Counted from the stretch's first letter, positions 16,867 to 25,089 are shown. The stretch is 64,000 nucleotides of DNA from Algoriphagus aestuariicola (GCF_017254835.1 NZ_JAFKCW010000001.1:1415063-1479062), one strand, 5' to 3'. Notes: generated by a model not told the origin, from the letters alone. Numbers and translations are program-made.

Positions 16867-17859
16867 ATGAAGAAAATAATCACACTGGGCGAAGTCATGC
16901 TCAGACTTTCGCCTCCGGGAAACCAGCGTTTTTTCCAAACCCATTCCTATGATGTTGAATTTGGCGGCTCTGAGGCAAACGTCGGAGCGGCGATGGCTTA
17001 TTGGGGCATGCATGTTGCACATTTGACGGCTTTCCCCGACAATGAAATCGGGTGGGCGGCATCCGGTCAGCTTCGCAAAAATGGCATCGACACGCAGTTT
17101 ATCGCTCACATTCCTGGAAGAATGGGGATTTATTTTCTGGAGAATGGTGCCATGCAGCGCAGCTCCCAAGTCATCTACGATCGAGCGGGTTCTGCTTTTG
17201 CAGGATTTGATGGGAAAGAACTGAACTGGGACGCGATTTTTGACGGCGCAAGTTGGTTCCATTGGTCAGGAATCACTCCGGCTTTGTCCAAGGAATGTGC
17301 CGAGTTAACCCTAACCTGTCTGAAGCAAGCGAAGAAAAGGGGCATCATGGTCAGCGGGGATCTCAACTATCGCAGCAACCTTTGGAAGTTTGGGAAGGAA
17401 CCCCACGAAATCATGACGAAGCTGATGGAGTATACAAACGTATTCATCGCAGGCACTCGGGACTTCAAGCAATGTCTCAATGAAGATTTCAAAAATTTCG
17501 AGCAGGCCAGGGAAATGGCTTTTGACCGATTCGAGAACTTGAAATATATTGTAAAGACGGATCGTGTATCCCATAGTTCGTCTCACAACTCGATTTCGGC
17601 TGTGCTCTATGAGAAAAAGAAATCACATTCATCTAAAACCTACGAATTGACGCACATTGTCGACCGTGTCGGCACTGGAGACGCATTTGCTGGTGGTTTG
17701 ATCTACGGGTTGCTGCACTTGAAGCCAAAAGAGGCGATTGAATTTGCAATGGCCGCAGGTGCGATCAAACACTCCGTTCCAGGTGATATCCTGCTTTGTT
17801 CTCTTCAAGAAGTCCAAGAATTAGCCAGCGGCGAAGCTGTCGGAAAAATCAAACGATAA
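16867..17859 (+). CDS. kdgK: 2-keto-3-deoxygluconate kinase (PfkB family)
   Basis: Phosphorylates 2-keto-3-deoxygluconate with ATP. 330 residues of the ribokinase/PfkB fold: the N-terminal GEVMLRLSPPGNQRF and GGSEANVGAAMAYWGM are typical of KdgK, and the C-terminal signature DRVGTGDAFAGGLIYG carries the catalytic Asp. KRGIMVSGDLNYRSNLW is the family's D-x-N-x-R sugar/phosphate segment. The aldolase gene follows with a TAATG overlap, and altronate dehydratase is divergent upstream, so the three consecutive steps from altronate lie together. A fructokinase-like specificity is unlikely in this context. Confidence 0.9.
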   Translation: MKKIITLGEVMLRLSPPGNQRFFQTHSYDVEFGGSEANVGAAMAYWGMHVAHLTAFPDNEIGWAASGQLRKNGIDTQFIAHIPGRMGIYFLENGAMQRSSQVIYDRAGSAFAGFDGKELNWDAIFDGASWFHWSGITPALSKECAELTLTCLKQAKKRGIMVSGDLNYRSNLWKFGKEPHEIMTKLMEYTNVFIAGTRDFKQCLNEDFKNFEQAREMAFDRFENLKYIVKTDRVSHSSSHNSISAVLYEKKKSHSSKTYELTHIVDRVGTGDAFAGGLIYGLLHLKPKEAIEFAMAAGAIKHSVPGDILLCSLQEVQELASGEAVGKIKR

Positions 17860-18527
17860 TGAGAAATCCAACCCCATTTATCCAGCGCATGCATGCCGGT
17901 GGTATGATGCCAATTTTCTTTCATCCCGATGAACAGGTCTGCCTTGCCCTTTTGCACGCTGCCTACGAAGGTGGGGTGCGCGTGATCGAAATGGTCAATC
18001 GCGGCAAAGAGGCCAAGACTATTTTTCCCAAGATCCGTGAGGCGGCGGACAAGCTTCCCGGCATTTATCTCGGAGCGGGGACCATCTATCATTCGTTTGA
18101 AGCGGAGGAGTTCATCGACATGGGGGCGGAGTTTATCGTGGCTCCGGTGATGAATTCCAAGCTAGGCGAATACTGCGCAAAGGTAGAAGTGCCTTGGATC
18201 CCCGGTTGTGGCTCGGTGACAGAAGTTTTTCAGGCTCAAGAACTCGGCTCTGAACTGGTGAAAATCTATCCTGCAAATGTGCTGACGCCGGATTTTATCC
18301 CAGCGGTGCATGCTGTTTTGCCAAAAATCGAGCTTATTCCGACTGGTGGGGTGGAGCCGACCGCTGAGAATTTGAAAAAATGGTTTGATGCTGGAGTATT
18401 GTGCGTGGGAATGGGATCCCAACTTTTCCGAAAGGACCTTATCGCAAAACGTGCATTTGTAGAAATCCAGGAATCCGTAAGAAGAGCGATGGACATCATC
18501 AAATCCTTGCAAGAGGCCAAAGCCTAA
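17859..18527 (+). CDS. eda: 2-dehydro-3-deoxyphosphogluconate (KDPG) aldolase
   Basis: Cleaves KDPG to pyruvate and glyceraldehyde-3-phosphate. 222 residues, class I aldolase barrel. Seen motifs are GGVRVIEMVNRG (with a catalytic Glu), YLGAGTIYHSFEAEEFID, FIVAPVMNSKLGEYC, WIPGCGSVTEVFQA, LVKIYPANVLTPDFI (Schiff-base Lys in VKIYP) and IELIPTGGVEPTAENLKKW. The start at 17859 overlaps the kdgK stop by one base and replaces a spurious upstream in-frame start inside kdgK. A bidirectional terminator follows. It completes the galacturonate lower pathway in this cluster. Confidence 0.92.
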   Translation: MRNPTPFIQRMHAGGMMPIFFHPDEQVCLALLHAAYEGGVRVIEMVNRGKEAKTIFPKIREAADKLPGIYLGAGTIYHSFEAEEFIDMGAEFIVAPVMNSKLGEYCAKVEVPWIPGCGSVTEVFQAQELGSELVKIYPANVLTPDFIPAVHAVLPKIELIPTGGVEPTAENLKKWFDAGVLCVGMGSQLFRKDLIAKRAFVEIQESVRRAMDIIKSLQEAKA

Positions 18528-18550
18528 ACTGCTCGCACTCAAAAAACCGG

Positions 18551-18578
18551 AAGCCCCAAATTTTTAAATTTGGGGCTT
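18551..18578. terminator. Bidirectional terminator between eda and the peroxiredoxin gene
   Basis: AAGCCCCAAATTT and AAATTTGGGGCTT are exact reverse complements with a 2-base centre, lying between two convergent genes that end at 18527 and 18584. A and T runs flank the GC part. Confidence 0.85.
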
Positions 18579-18583
18579 TTCCA

Positions 18584-19222
18584 TTAGTCGATATTCGGCT
18601 GTGGAGTTGTGCGGAGGTAAGGTTTAATGACCTTGTGTCCTTTTGGAAATTTTGCCGGGATGTCTTCCGTTTTGATGGAAGGTACGACGACCACATCTTC
18701 TCCATGCTTCCAATTGGCTGGTGTGGCTACCGAATGATAAGCGGTAAGCTGAAGAGAGTCGATCACACGAAGCAATTCGTCGAAATTTCTGCCAGTACTA
18801 GCCGGATAGGTGAATATCAGCTTGATCTTCTTGTCGGGTCCGATGACAAAGACCGAACGAACAGTTGCCTTTTCGCTCGAATTTGGATGGATCATGTCAT
18901 AAAGATTAGACACTTTGAAGTCCTCATCCGCGATCAGAGGAAAATTGACCATCGTGTTTTGGGTTTCATTGATGTCACCGATCCAGTCCTTGTGGCTCTC
19001 TAGGCCGTCCACACTCAGTGCAATCACCTTGGTGTTTCTCTTGTTAAATTCATCTCTAAGTTTTGCTACTGCGCCAAGTTCGGTGGTGCAGACCGGCGTG
19101 TAATCGGCCGGATGGGAAAATAGGACACCCCATCCATCCCCAAGGTACTCGTGAAAGTGGATTGGTCCTTCGGTAGTTTCTGCGGTAAAGTCGGGAGCAA
19201 TATCCCCTAGTCGTAATGTCAT
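18584..19222 (-). CDS. 1-Cys peroxiredoxin (Prx6 type)
   Basis: Reduces hydrogen peroxide and alkyl hydroperoxides. 212 residues. The peroxidatic Cys lies in SHPADYTPVCTTELG. Typical Prx6-branch features are the length, the absence of a clear second resolving Cys, and the C-terminal segments VFVIGPDKKIKLIFTYPAST, GRNFDELLRVIDSLQLTA and VATPANWKHGEDVVVVPS. It is cytoplasmic, with no signal. It is divergent from the arsenosugar-type cluster at 19416; the 193-base gap contains AT-rich symmetric words (TCTATAGATTTAATAGATTAA) that might bind a redox regulator, but this is speculative. Confidence 0.92.
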   Translation of the reverse strand: MTLRLGDIAPDFTAETTEGPIHFHEYLGDGWGVLFSHPADYTPVCTTELGAVAKLRDEFNKRNTKVIALSVDGLESHKDWIGDINETQNTMVNFPLIADEDFKVSNLYDMIHPNSSEKATVRSVFVIGPDKKIKLIFTYPASTGRNFDELLRVIDSLQLTAYHSVATPANWKHGEDVVVVPSIKTEDIPAKFPKGHKVIKPYLRTTPQPNID

Positions 19223-19415
19223 AATGTTTGGTTATTTAAAGTCTATAGATTTAATAGATTAAATTTAAGGCTAAAAATCGAAACAATCGGCTCGTTTGTT
19301 GTCCTATCTGGAGGGATTGGGAAAGAAATAAAGAAATTGGCGTAAAGCTTGTGACCGATCAATCCTTTTCCAGACATTCATACGTAGATATTCCCGTTAA
19401 ATTTTAGCCACTTTT

Positions 19416-19748
19416 ATGAAAACCTACTACAATCCTGAAGACCTTAAAAAATTTGGTACCATCGGTGAACTCCAAAAATCCATGGCGGACAAGTTTTTCG
19501 CTTACTACAGTGAAGTTTTCGCAGAAGGAGCCCTGACTGCGAGAGAAAAGTCCCTGATTGCACTTGCGGTGGCCCATGCGCTGCAGTGTCCCTATTGCAT
19601 CGACGCATACACGACCGATACCTTAGAAAAAGGTTGCGATGAAGAACAGATGATGGAGGCGGTACATGTCGCAGCGGCAATCCGAGGTGGTGCATCACTG
19701 GTACACAGCACCCAGATGATGAGTAAAATCAAGGAAATATCCATGTAA
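19416..19748 (+). CDS. AhpD-like protein of the arsenosugar biosynthesis cluster
   Basis: 110 residues in the carboxymuconolactone decarboxylase/AhpD superfamily. The redox motif is CPYCIDAYTTD at about residues 61-71, preceded by LTAREKSLIALAVAHALQ and followed by AVHVAAAIRGGASLVHS. Small AhpD-like proteins of this type are known next to ArsS-type radical SAM genes and are annotated as arsenosugar biosynthesis-associated peroxidase-like proteins. Here the stop overlaps the start of the radical SAM gene by one base (TAATG), which supports a joint role, perhaps as thiol reductant. The exact reaction is not established. Confidence 0.85.
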   Translation: MKTYYNPEDLKKFGTIGELQKSMADKFFAYYSEVFAEGALTAREKSLIALAVAHALQCPYCIDAYTTDTLEKGCDEEQMMEAVHVAAAIRGGASLVHSTQMMSKIKEISM

Positions 19749-20803
19749 TGAAGTCACTCAAGGCGCAGCTACATAGTCTCTCCGATCCGAAGGTAGAGAT
19801 CGATGTCTTGGAACAAAGGCATCCGGGAGGCTCCGAAAACGACTTTCAAAGCTACTTGGAGCGAATTGGATTGTTTCCCCTTCGGCCTACTTCACTGGAG
19901 ATATTCCAGGTGAATGTGGGAAAAATGTGCAACCAAACCTGCAAGCATTGCCACGTGGATGCTGGCCCGGACCGGAAGGAAATCATGGATCGAGACACGA
20001 TGGCTCTTTGCCTGGAGGTGATCCGCCGGGAGCAAACACTAAATTGCGTGGACATAACCGGTGGAGCACCTGAGATGAATCCTGATTTTCGGTGGTTTGT
20101 GACAGAGATCAGAACAATCAGGCCCGAGATCAAGCTGATAGTCCGGTGCAACCTGACCATCATCCTTGCCAATCCCAAATTTTATGATTTACCACAATTC
20201 TTCAAGGAGAATGGCGTAGAAGTGGTTTCATCCTTGCCTTATTTCACCGCTATCCGAACCGACTCCCAGCGAGGAGACGGGGTTTTTGGCAAATCCTTGG
20301 AAGCGCTCAAGATGCTGAATGCGGTGGGATATGGAGTTGAGGGTTCTGGTCTGATTTTGAATTTGGTCTACAATCCCTCAGGGGCGTTTTTGCCCGCTTC
20401 CCAGACGGGACTGGAAAATGAATTCAAAAAGAAGCTTTGGGAAAGGTTTAGGGTGATGTTTAATTCGCTTTTCACCATTACCAACATTCCCATTTCCAGA
20501 TTCTTGGACTACCTGATCAACTCAGGCAACTACGAAAACTACATGGAAAAACTCCTCGCGAGCTTCAATCCAGCCGCGGCGGCAGGAGTCATGTGCCGCA
20601 ATACCATCTCCGTCGGTTGGGACGGCTTCCTGTACGACTGTGATTTCAACCAGATGCTGGAACTGAAAGTAGCTGCCCCCAGTACCACCCATCTGAGGGT
20701 CTGGGATACTGATGGACTATCCAGTCGCCCTATCGTGATCAATAACCATTGCTTTGGCTGTACCGCCGGAGCAGGATCCAGCTGTGGAGGGGCTACTCTC
20801 TAG
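19748..20803 (+). CDS. arsS: ArsS-type radical SAM protein with Cys-rich C-terminus
   Basis: 351 residues. The radical SAM cluster motif is CNQTCKHCHVDAGPD (C-x3-C-x2-C) near residue 60, followed by DITGGAPEMNPDF and a barrel with LIVRCNLTI. The C-terminal part (about 220-351) has further conserved cysteines: AGVMCRNTISVGWDGFLYDCDFN and CFGCTAGAGSSCGG. This two-part build defines the ArsS family, thought to transfer the 5'-deoxyadenosyl group to dimethylarsinous acid on the way to arsenosugars. The AhpD-like gene overlaps it upstream and a TIGR04282 glycosyltransferase starts 2 bases downstream. The arsenic methylase ArsM, normally the first enzyme, is not in this window. Confidence 0.88.
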   Translation: MKSLKAQLHSLSDPKVEIDVLEQRHPGGSENDFQSYLERIGLFPLRPTSLEIFQVNVGKMCNQTCKHCHVDAGPDRKEIMDRDTMALCLEVIRREQTLNCVDITGGAPEMNPDFRWFVTEIRTIRPEIKLIVRCNLTIILANPKFYDLPQFFKENGVEVVSSLPYFTAIRTDSQRGDGVFGKSLEALKMLNAVGYGVEGSGLILNLVYNPSGAFLPASQTGLENEFKKKLWERFRVMFNSLFTITNIPISRFLDYLINSGNYENYMEKLLASFNPAAAAGVMCRNTISVGWDGFLYDCDFNQMLELKVAAPSTTHLRVWDTDGLSSRPIVINNHCFGCTAGAGSSCGGATL

Positions 20804-20804
20804 G

Positions 20805-21410
20805 ATGGCTTGTTTGATTATTTTTCAAAAAAACGACATTCGGGGAAAGGTGAAAACCCGAATTGCCGCTACCGAGGGTGAAGAGACGGCCCTGGAGATT
20901 TACCGGTGGCTTACCGAATATACGCATCGTGTAGTCAGCGAAGTGAAGGTGGATAGGTTTCTGTTCTTTTCTGATTTTATTCCCGAGGAAGCAGAGCATG
21001 ACTACCCCGGCTATCAGCTTGCGGTGCAAGAGGGAAGCGATCTAGGAGCCCGCATGAGCAATGCCTTTCAGTTGGTCTATTCCAAGGGCTACTCCAAGTC
21101 AGTGATTATCGGTACGGATTGTCCAGACTTGCTTACCTCTGACCTAAACAGCGCCTTCATGGCTCTAAGCCACAATGATTTGGTGATCGGCCCGGCGAGT
21201 GACGGAGGCTACTATCTTTTGGGAATGAAAAAGTTTTGTCCACAGCTTTTTGAAGGAGTGCCTTGGAGCAGCCCCAAGGTCCTTGAAAGAACCTTGGATA
21301 TTGCAGACCACGAGGGGCTCGACTATGAGTTTTTGAAAATCCATTCCGACATCGATACTTACGAAGACTGGAGGAAATTTTCTTCGAGGAAGAAAGCCTC
21401 GCGGGCGTAA
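20805..21410 (+). CDS. TIGR04282-type arsenosugar biosynthesis glycosyltransferase
   Basis: 201 residues, nucleotidyltransferase/glycosyltransferase-A-like fold (DUF2064). Visible blocks are the N-terminal LIIFQKNDIRGKVKTRIAATEG, EGSDLGARMSNAF, SVIIGTDCPDLLTSDLNSAF, DLVIGPASDGGYYLLGM and the end block HSDIDTYEDWRKF. These match the family named for its place in arsenosugar clusters. The ATG at 20805 is preferred because it begins at the conserved first strand; an upstream in-frame start would overlap arsS. The donor and acceptor sugars are unknown. It ends the three-gene cluster. Confidence 0.85.
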   Translation: MACLIIFQKNDIRGKVKTRIAATEGEETALEIYRWLTEYTHRVVSEVKVDRFLFFSDFIPEEAEHDYPGYQLAVQEGSDLGARMSNAFQLVYSKGYSKSVIIGTDCPDLLTSDLNSAFMALSHNDLVIGPASDGGYYLLGMKKFCPQLFEGVPWSSPKVLERTLDIADHEGLDYEFLKIHSDIDTYEDWRKFSSRKKASRA

Positions 21411-21433
21411 ACTTTCCCCGTATTTTATATATT

Positions 21434-21438
21434 GGAGG
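21434..21438 (+). promoter_or_regulatory. Strong Shine-Dalgarno site before a secreted protein gene
   Basis: GGAGG ten bases before the ATG at 21449. Canonical sites like this are uncommon in Bacteroidota genomes, where most starts lack one. It supports the chosen start. Confidence 0.6.
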
Positions 21439-21448
21439 AAAAGCACCC

Positions 21449-22099
21449 ATGTATTCCATTCCATCGAGTCAGCTTACAAAGAGAAAAATCGAGACCTACT
21501 TTCCTCGGATTTTGGTGTTTTGTGTTTTTTTGTGCCTTTGCAGCCCTTCATTTTCCCAAGACAAAAGGGAGACCATTCAGTTTGAAATCCAAGTTTTGGG
21601 TTTGAAAATTGGCGATCTCAATGTGCAGAAATACCAGGCGGGGGATACCGTACACTACTTGGCGGAAAGCACGGTTCGGTTTTGGTTTTTTGGCAATGTG
21701 CAAGTAGAAATCTCCACCCATTCCAAATATGTTGACGGTTATTTTGTGAAGAGCTTCTCCGCTTCCAAAACCAATCGGGGCGACTTTACTTCCAAGATCT
21801 ATTGGGATGGAAAAAAGTACGTGGTGGACGCTGAATCCTACAAATTTGAAAATCAACAACCGGTTATGGGTATGGTTCAATGGTGCTCCGCAAAGACCTT
21901 TTTTGAAGAGATGGAAAGCGAAAAAACCTTCATTTCGGAGGTTTATGGGCTTACCACCAAAATAGAGAAGGTAGAAATGGGAGTATATAGGACGATCATT
22001 TCCGGCAACGAGAACGAATATTCCTATGAGGCGGGCAAGCTTCGGAAAGTTCTGCTTGAAAACCCGATCAAGAACTTTCAATACAAGCGGGTAGACTAA
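21449..22099 (+). CDS. Secreted hypothetical protein (DUF6134-like)
   Basis: 216 residues. A signal peptide with a basic lead (KRKIETYFPR) and hydrophobic core (LVFCVFLCLCSPSFSQ) ends near residue 36. The mature part is a run of beta strands: FEIQVLGLKIGDLNVQKYQ, VEISTHSKYVDGYFVKSF, TSKIYWDGKKYVVDAESYKF and so on. This resembles DUF6134/DUF3108-type envelope proteins, some of which may bind lipid or polysaccharide. No catalytic motif is apparent. A strong GGAGG precedes the start. It stands 38 bases after the arsenosugar-type glycosyltransferase and could be in the same transcript, but its type does not suggest the same pathway. Confidence 0.7.
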   Translation: MYSIPSSQLTKRKIETYFPRILVFCVFLCLCSPSFSQDKRETIQFEIQVLGLKIGDLNVQKYQAGDTVHYLAESTVRFWFFGNVQVEISTHSKYVDGYFVKSFSASKTNRGDFTSKIYWDGKKYVVDAESYKFENQQPVMGMVQWCSAKTFFEEMESEKTFISEVYGLTTKIEKVEMGVYRTIISGNENEYSYEAGKLRKVLLENPIKNFQYKRVD

Positions 22100-22488
22100 G
22101 AAGTGGGCCATTTTCCATAATAAGCCGAGCCTTAGTTCAAGTTTTATTTTTTGCTCTAGGCGATATCTCTTGGCTTGTCAGGCCATCTGACTTTTTCCAA
22201 AGCCAATATTCTGGTTTACAGGATTCCGTGTTTTTTTTCCGCTCTGACAGACAGCCTTTGTTTATATCCCGTGATTTTTTCAATACATTGTAGGGAAGGA
22301 AATCCTTTTTTATTCATAATTGGGGCGATCTGATCCCAAAAATCGAAGGAAAGGTTTTTATTGCCATTTATCCGAATATCATACGAAGTTCAATGCAAGT
22401 TTCTGCGAAGTGTACCATTGCCAACCTCAGGATAGGGTGCAATTGGTGAATCCGTAGATGATTTCTTTGATTCTATGCTGCTACGGAA
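22100..22488. other. Intergenic stretch without recognisable gene
   Basis: About 390 bases, AT-rich, all six frames interrupted, and with no convincing hairpin terminator, tRNA or repeat. It must hold the end of the upstream transcript and the promoter of the VOC gene. A small RNA cannot be excluded from sequence alone. Confidence 0.4.
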
Positions 22489-23592
22489 ATGCTGACCACA
22501 ACGTACTCAACAAAATATCTCATGGGGCAATTGCTTGAAAAGTCTTACCAAATAAACGGAATCCAACAAATAGGCATAGGTGTCAAAGACGTCCACAAAT
22601 CCTGGTCTTGGTACCGAAGCGCGTTTTCGATGGATGTGCCAGTTTTTGAAGATGAGGCGACTGCAAATCTCATGACTCGATACACGAACGGAAAGGCAGA
22701 GTCCCGGCATGCCGTGTTAGCCATGAACATGCAGGGTGGGGGCGGATTTGAGATCTGGCAATTTACCAGCAGGACGCCAGACTCGACTGATTTTGAGATT
22801 CAGCCTGGAGACTTGGGGATCTATGCAGTCAAGATTAGGGTGAGAAATCTGGGCCGGGCGTTTGAGCACTTGAAGGCCTGCGGTGCGGTGATGCTCACCT
22901 CACCGACCAAATCACCCAATGGCATGGGGACTTTCTTCATTAAAGATCCTTTCGACAATGTCTTTCAGATCGTCGAGGATTCAAACTGGTTTTCTGACAA
23001 TACCTCTCCGACCGGTGGCGTGCTTGGAGTAGTCATCGGGGTTTCCGATTTGGACAAATCCATTTCGCTCTATCAAGATATCTTGGGTTTTTCAGTTCTC
23101 CATTACAATGAAACCTCAGTGTTTAATGACATCCCCGGAGAAGAGTTGGTCTATAAAAGGGCATTGCTGTCTATGCCTTGTGAGGGAAATCCTGGCGCAT
23201 TTGGCGCCTTGCTCTGTCCAGCACAGATCGAGTTGATTGAGGTGCAGGGACGAGAAGCCAAGCATATCTTCAAGGATAGGCTCTGGGGTGACTTGGGTTT
23301 TATACATTGTTGCCTGGACGTGAATGGAATGCGGAATCTGAAGAAAAAAGCAGGCGAGGCAGGTTTCCCCTTCACAGTGGATAGCGAAGACAGTTTTGAT
23401 ATGGGGAGTGCTTCCGGCCATTTTGGGTATTTGGAAGACAATGACCAAACGCTGATTGAATTTGTGGAAACCCACCGGGTACCGATTCTCCAAAAATGGA
23501 ACCTTTATCTAAATCTGAAGAACCGGGACCACAAAAAGAACCTCCCCAAATTTTTGGTGAAGCTTTTGGCGCTAAACCGGGTGAAATCCTAG
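22489..23592 (+). CDS. Two-domain VOC (glyoxalase/dioxygenase fold) protein
   Basis: 367 residues with two paired beta-alpha-beta3 modules. The first begins at INGIQQIGIGVKDVHKSWSWYRSAF and the second at GGVLGVVIGVSDLDKSISLYQDILGF. The second module keeps a possible metal-binding His (FIHCCLDVNGM) and Glu (QTLIEFVET), but the first-strand His usual in glyoxalases is replaced in both modules, so it may not be a standard metalloenzyme. The last 30 residues are basic and hydrophobic (LPKFLVKLLALNR). It ends in a 4-base overlap with the convergent GAPDH gene. The start could instead be the Met eleven codons later (22522). The substrate is unknown. Confidence 0.7.
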   Translation: MLTTTYSTKYLMGQLLEKSYQINGIQQIGIGVKDVHKSWSWYRSAFSMDVPVFEDEATANLMTRYTNGKAESRHAVLAMNMQGGGGFEIWQFTSRTPDSTDFEIQPGDLGIYAVKIRVRNLGRAFEHLKACGAVMLTSPTKSPNGMGTFFIKDPFDNVFQIVEDSNWFSDNTSPTGGVLGVVIGVSDLDKSISLYQDILGFSVLHYNETSVFNDIPGEELVYKRALLSMPCEGNPGAFGALLCPAQIELIEVQGREAKHIFKDRLWGDLGFIHCCLDVNGMRNLKKKAGEAGFPFTVDSEDSFDMGSASGHFGYLEDNDQTLIEFVETHRVPILQKWNLYLNLKNRDHKKNLPKFLVKLLALNRVKS

Positions 23593-24602
23593 ATGGAGGA
23601 AATTTTTTCTACCAGGTTGACCAGCCTATTTGCATAGCCAGACTCATTGTCATACCAGCCCACAACCTTGACCATGTTTCCTTTGGCGGAGGTCAATTCT
23701 TGGTCAATGATGCATGAATGTGTATTTCCCAAGATATCCATCGACACGATGGGATCTTTCTCCACGTGAAGAAAGCCCTTTAGTTTTCCTGATTCCGCTT
23801 CTTTATAAGCTAGGTTGACCTGCTCGGCAGTTACTTCCCGCTTTAGCTCGACGATCAAGTCGGTCAAAGACCCGTCTGGAACCGGCACTCGCATGGCAGA
23901 TGCCTCAATTGCCCCTCTAAGTTCAGGCAAGATTCGATCAAGTGCCTTTCCTGCGTTGGTAGTTGTTGGAATGATGGAGTAGGCTGCTGCCCGGGCTCTG
24001 CGCAAATCGCGGTGAGGAGCGTCATGCAGGTTTTGATCGTTGGTGTAGGAATGAACCGTCGAGGCGTATCCTTTGACCACGCCAAAGTTTTCCTCCAGTA
24101 CTTGAATCATCGGTGCAAGGCAGTTTGTCGTACAGGATGCATTGGACACGATGGTTTCTGATCCGTCCAATATATCATCATTTACTCCCATGACGACCAT
24201 GGCGATAGTTTCATCCTGTACAGGCGCTGAGATGATTACTTTTTTCGCTCCTGCTTCCTGATGTTTTTCGGCCCCTTCCCTATGGGTAAATCTACCAGTG
24301 CATTCGATTACTACATCAATTCCCAGTTCTCTCCAAGGAAGATTTCCGGGATTGGCTTCCGAGTAAAGCCGGACGCTTTGTTCATTGACTCTTAGCACAT
24401 CGCCGAGCAGCTCAACATTGCCATCAAATTTTCCATGGACGGAATCGTATTTTAGCAAATGGGCGATTGCGTTGGGGTCAGCCAAATCGTTTATCGCGAC
24501 CAATTGCATCGAAGGGTGGGCGACGAGAAGCTTTGCAGTGTATCGGCCAATCCGGCCAAAACCGTTGATGGCAATTTTAATAATCGGAAGCTGTGGACTC
24601 AT
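23589..24602 (-). CDS. gap: Type I glyceraldehyde-3-phosphate dehydrogenase
   Basis: Oxidises glyceraldehyde-3-phosphate to 1,3-bisphosphoglycerate with NAD(P)+. 337 residues. The Rossmann motif INGFGRIGRYTAKLL is near the N-terminus. The catalytic Cys lies in SNASCTTNCLAPM, and the His in the HSYTNDQNL segment. Also typical are RRARAAAYSIIPTTTNAGKAL, SAMRVPVPDGSLTDL and WYDNESGYANRLV at the end. MSPQLPIIK at 24602 is chosen as start over a longer frame. NDLADPNAIAHLLKYDS suggests cofactor binding like NAD-dependent glycolytic enzymes; other gap copies probably exist elsewhere in the genome. It stands alone on this strand. Confidence 0.95.
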   Translation of the reverse strand: MSPQLPIIKIAINGFGRIGRYTAKLLVAHPSMQLVAINDLADPNAIAHLLKYDSVHGKFDGNVELLGDVLRVNEQSVRLYSEANPGNLPWRELGIDVVIECTGRFTHREGAEKHQEAGAKKVIISAPVQDETIAMVVMGVNDDILDGSETIVSNASCTTNCLAPMIQVLEENFGVVKGYASTVHSYTNDQNLHDAPHRDLRRARAAAYSIIPTTTNAGKALDRILPELRGAIEASAMRVPVPDGSLTDLIVELKREVTAEQVNLAYKEAESGKLKGFLHVEKDPIVSMDILGNTHSCIIDQELTSAKGNMVKVVGWYDNESGYANRLVNLVEKISSI

Positions 24603-24715
24603 TGTGGTTTTTTCTATCCGCGAAATTAGATAAAGCCAGCGACTATTTTCCAATCAAAACTTTGCTCCTTTGGATCAGCTTTTTACCATTTTCCCAAAGA
24701 AATTTTTGCGCCGAT

Positions 24716-24747
24716 TTTGGCTTTGTAAATCTAGCCAGCTATATTTG
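24716..24747 (+). promoter_or_regulatory. Bacteroidota-type promoter before the tRNA-Glu genes
   Basis: TTTG (24716-24719), a 20-base spacer, then TATATTTG (24740-24747). This matches the Bacteroidota sigma factor consensus TTTG-N19-21-TAnnTTTG exactly. The start point would be a few bases downstream, about 30 bases before the first tRNA. Confidence 0.75.
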
Positions 24748-24787
24748 CACAACCTTTCGGAAAAGGACGTTTTTCAGGGGTTTTAAT

Positions 24788-24859
24788 GGTCGGTTCGTCT
24801 AGGGGTTAGGACGTATCCCTTTCACGGATAAAACACGGGTTCGATTCCCGTACCGACTA
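24788..24859 (+). tRNA. tRNA-Glu (anticodon TTC), copy 1
   Basis: A 72-base cloverleaf: acceptor GGTCGGT/ACCGACT with a G-T first pair, D arm GTCT...GGAC, anticodon stem TATCC/GGATA with loop CTTTCAC (anticodon TTC), T arm ACGGG-TTCGATT-CCCGT, discriminator A. The CCA end is not encoded. It reads GAA/GAG codons. Confidence 0.97.
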
Positions 24860-24917
24860 CTTAATGACTGGTTTTCAGTGACTTAAGACCAGTTTGTTGA
24901 AATTTTTAATTCTCTAT

Positions 24918-24989
24918 GGTCGGTTCGTCTAGGGGTTAGGACGTATCCCTTTCACGGATAAAACACGGGTTCGATTCCCGTACCGACTA
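24918..24989 (+). tRNA. tRNA-Glu (anticodon TTC), copy 2
   Basis: Identical over all 72 bases to the copy at 24788, 58 bases downstream in the same direction. Both probably come from one precursor transcript that starts at the promoter near 24740 and ends at the hairpin at 25062-25089. Confidence 0.97.
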
Positions 24990-25061
24990 CAAGACCCGAG
25001 GCTCAATCACCGAGTGTCTTAAATTATTTTTGTTTTATGGTTGTTAGTGGTTAAAGTGAAC

Positions 25062-25089
25062 AAAATCCCGATCTGTGATCGGGATTTTT
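25062..25089 (+). terminator. Terminator after the tRNA-Glu pair
   Basis: AAAATCCCGATC-TGT-GATCGGGATTTT is a perfect 12-base stem with a 3-base loop and a following T run. It lies 72 bases after the second tRNA and before the next gene's start at 25168, and it argues against the longer reading frame that begins at 25075. Confidence 0.88.

Noticed and set aside
17796-17858. Extended start for the KDPG aldolase inside kdgK
   Set aside because: The overlap start at 17859 (TAATG) matches the family's N-terminus; the extension is out-of-frame kdgK sequence.
19223-19415. Symmetric AT-rich words between the peroxiredoxin and arsenosugar-type genes as an OxyR or ArsR site
   Set aside because: The symmetry is short and AT-rich, and no consensus for either regulator could be matched with confidence.
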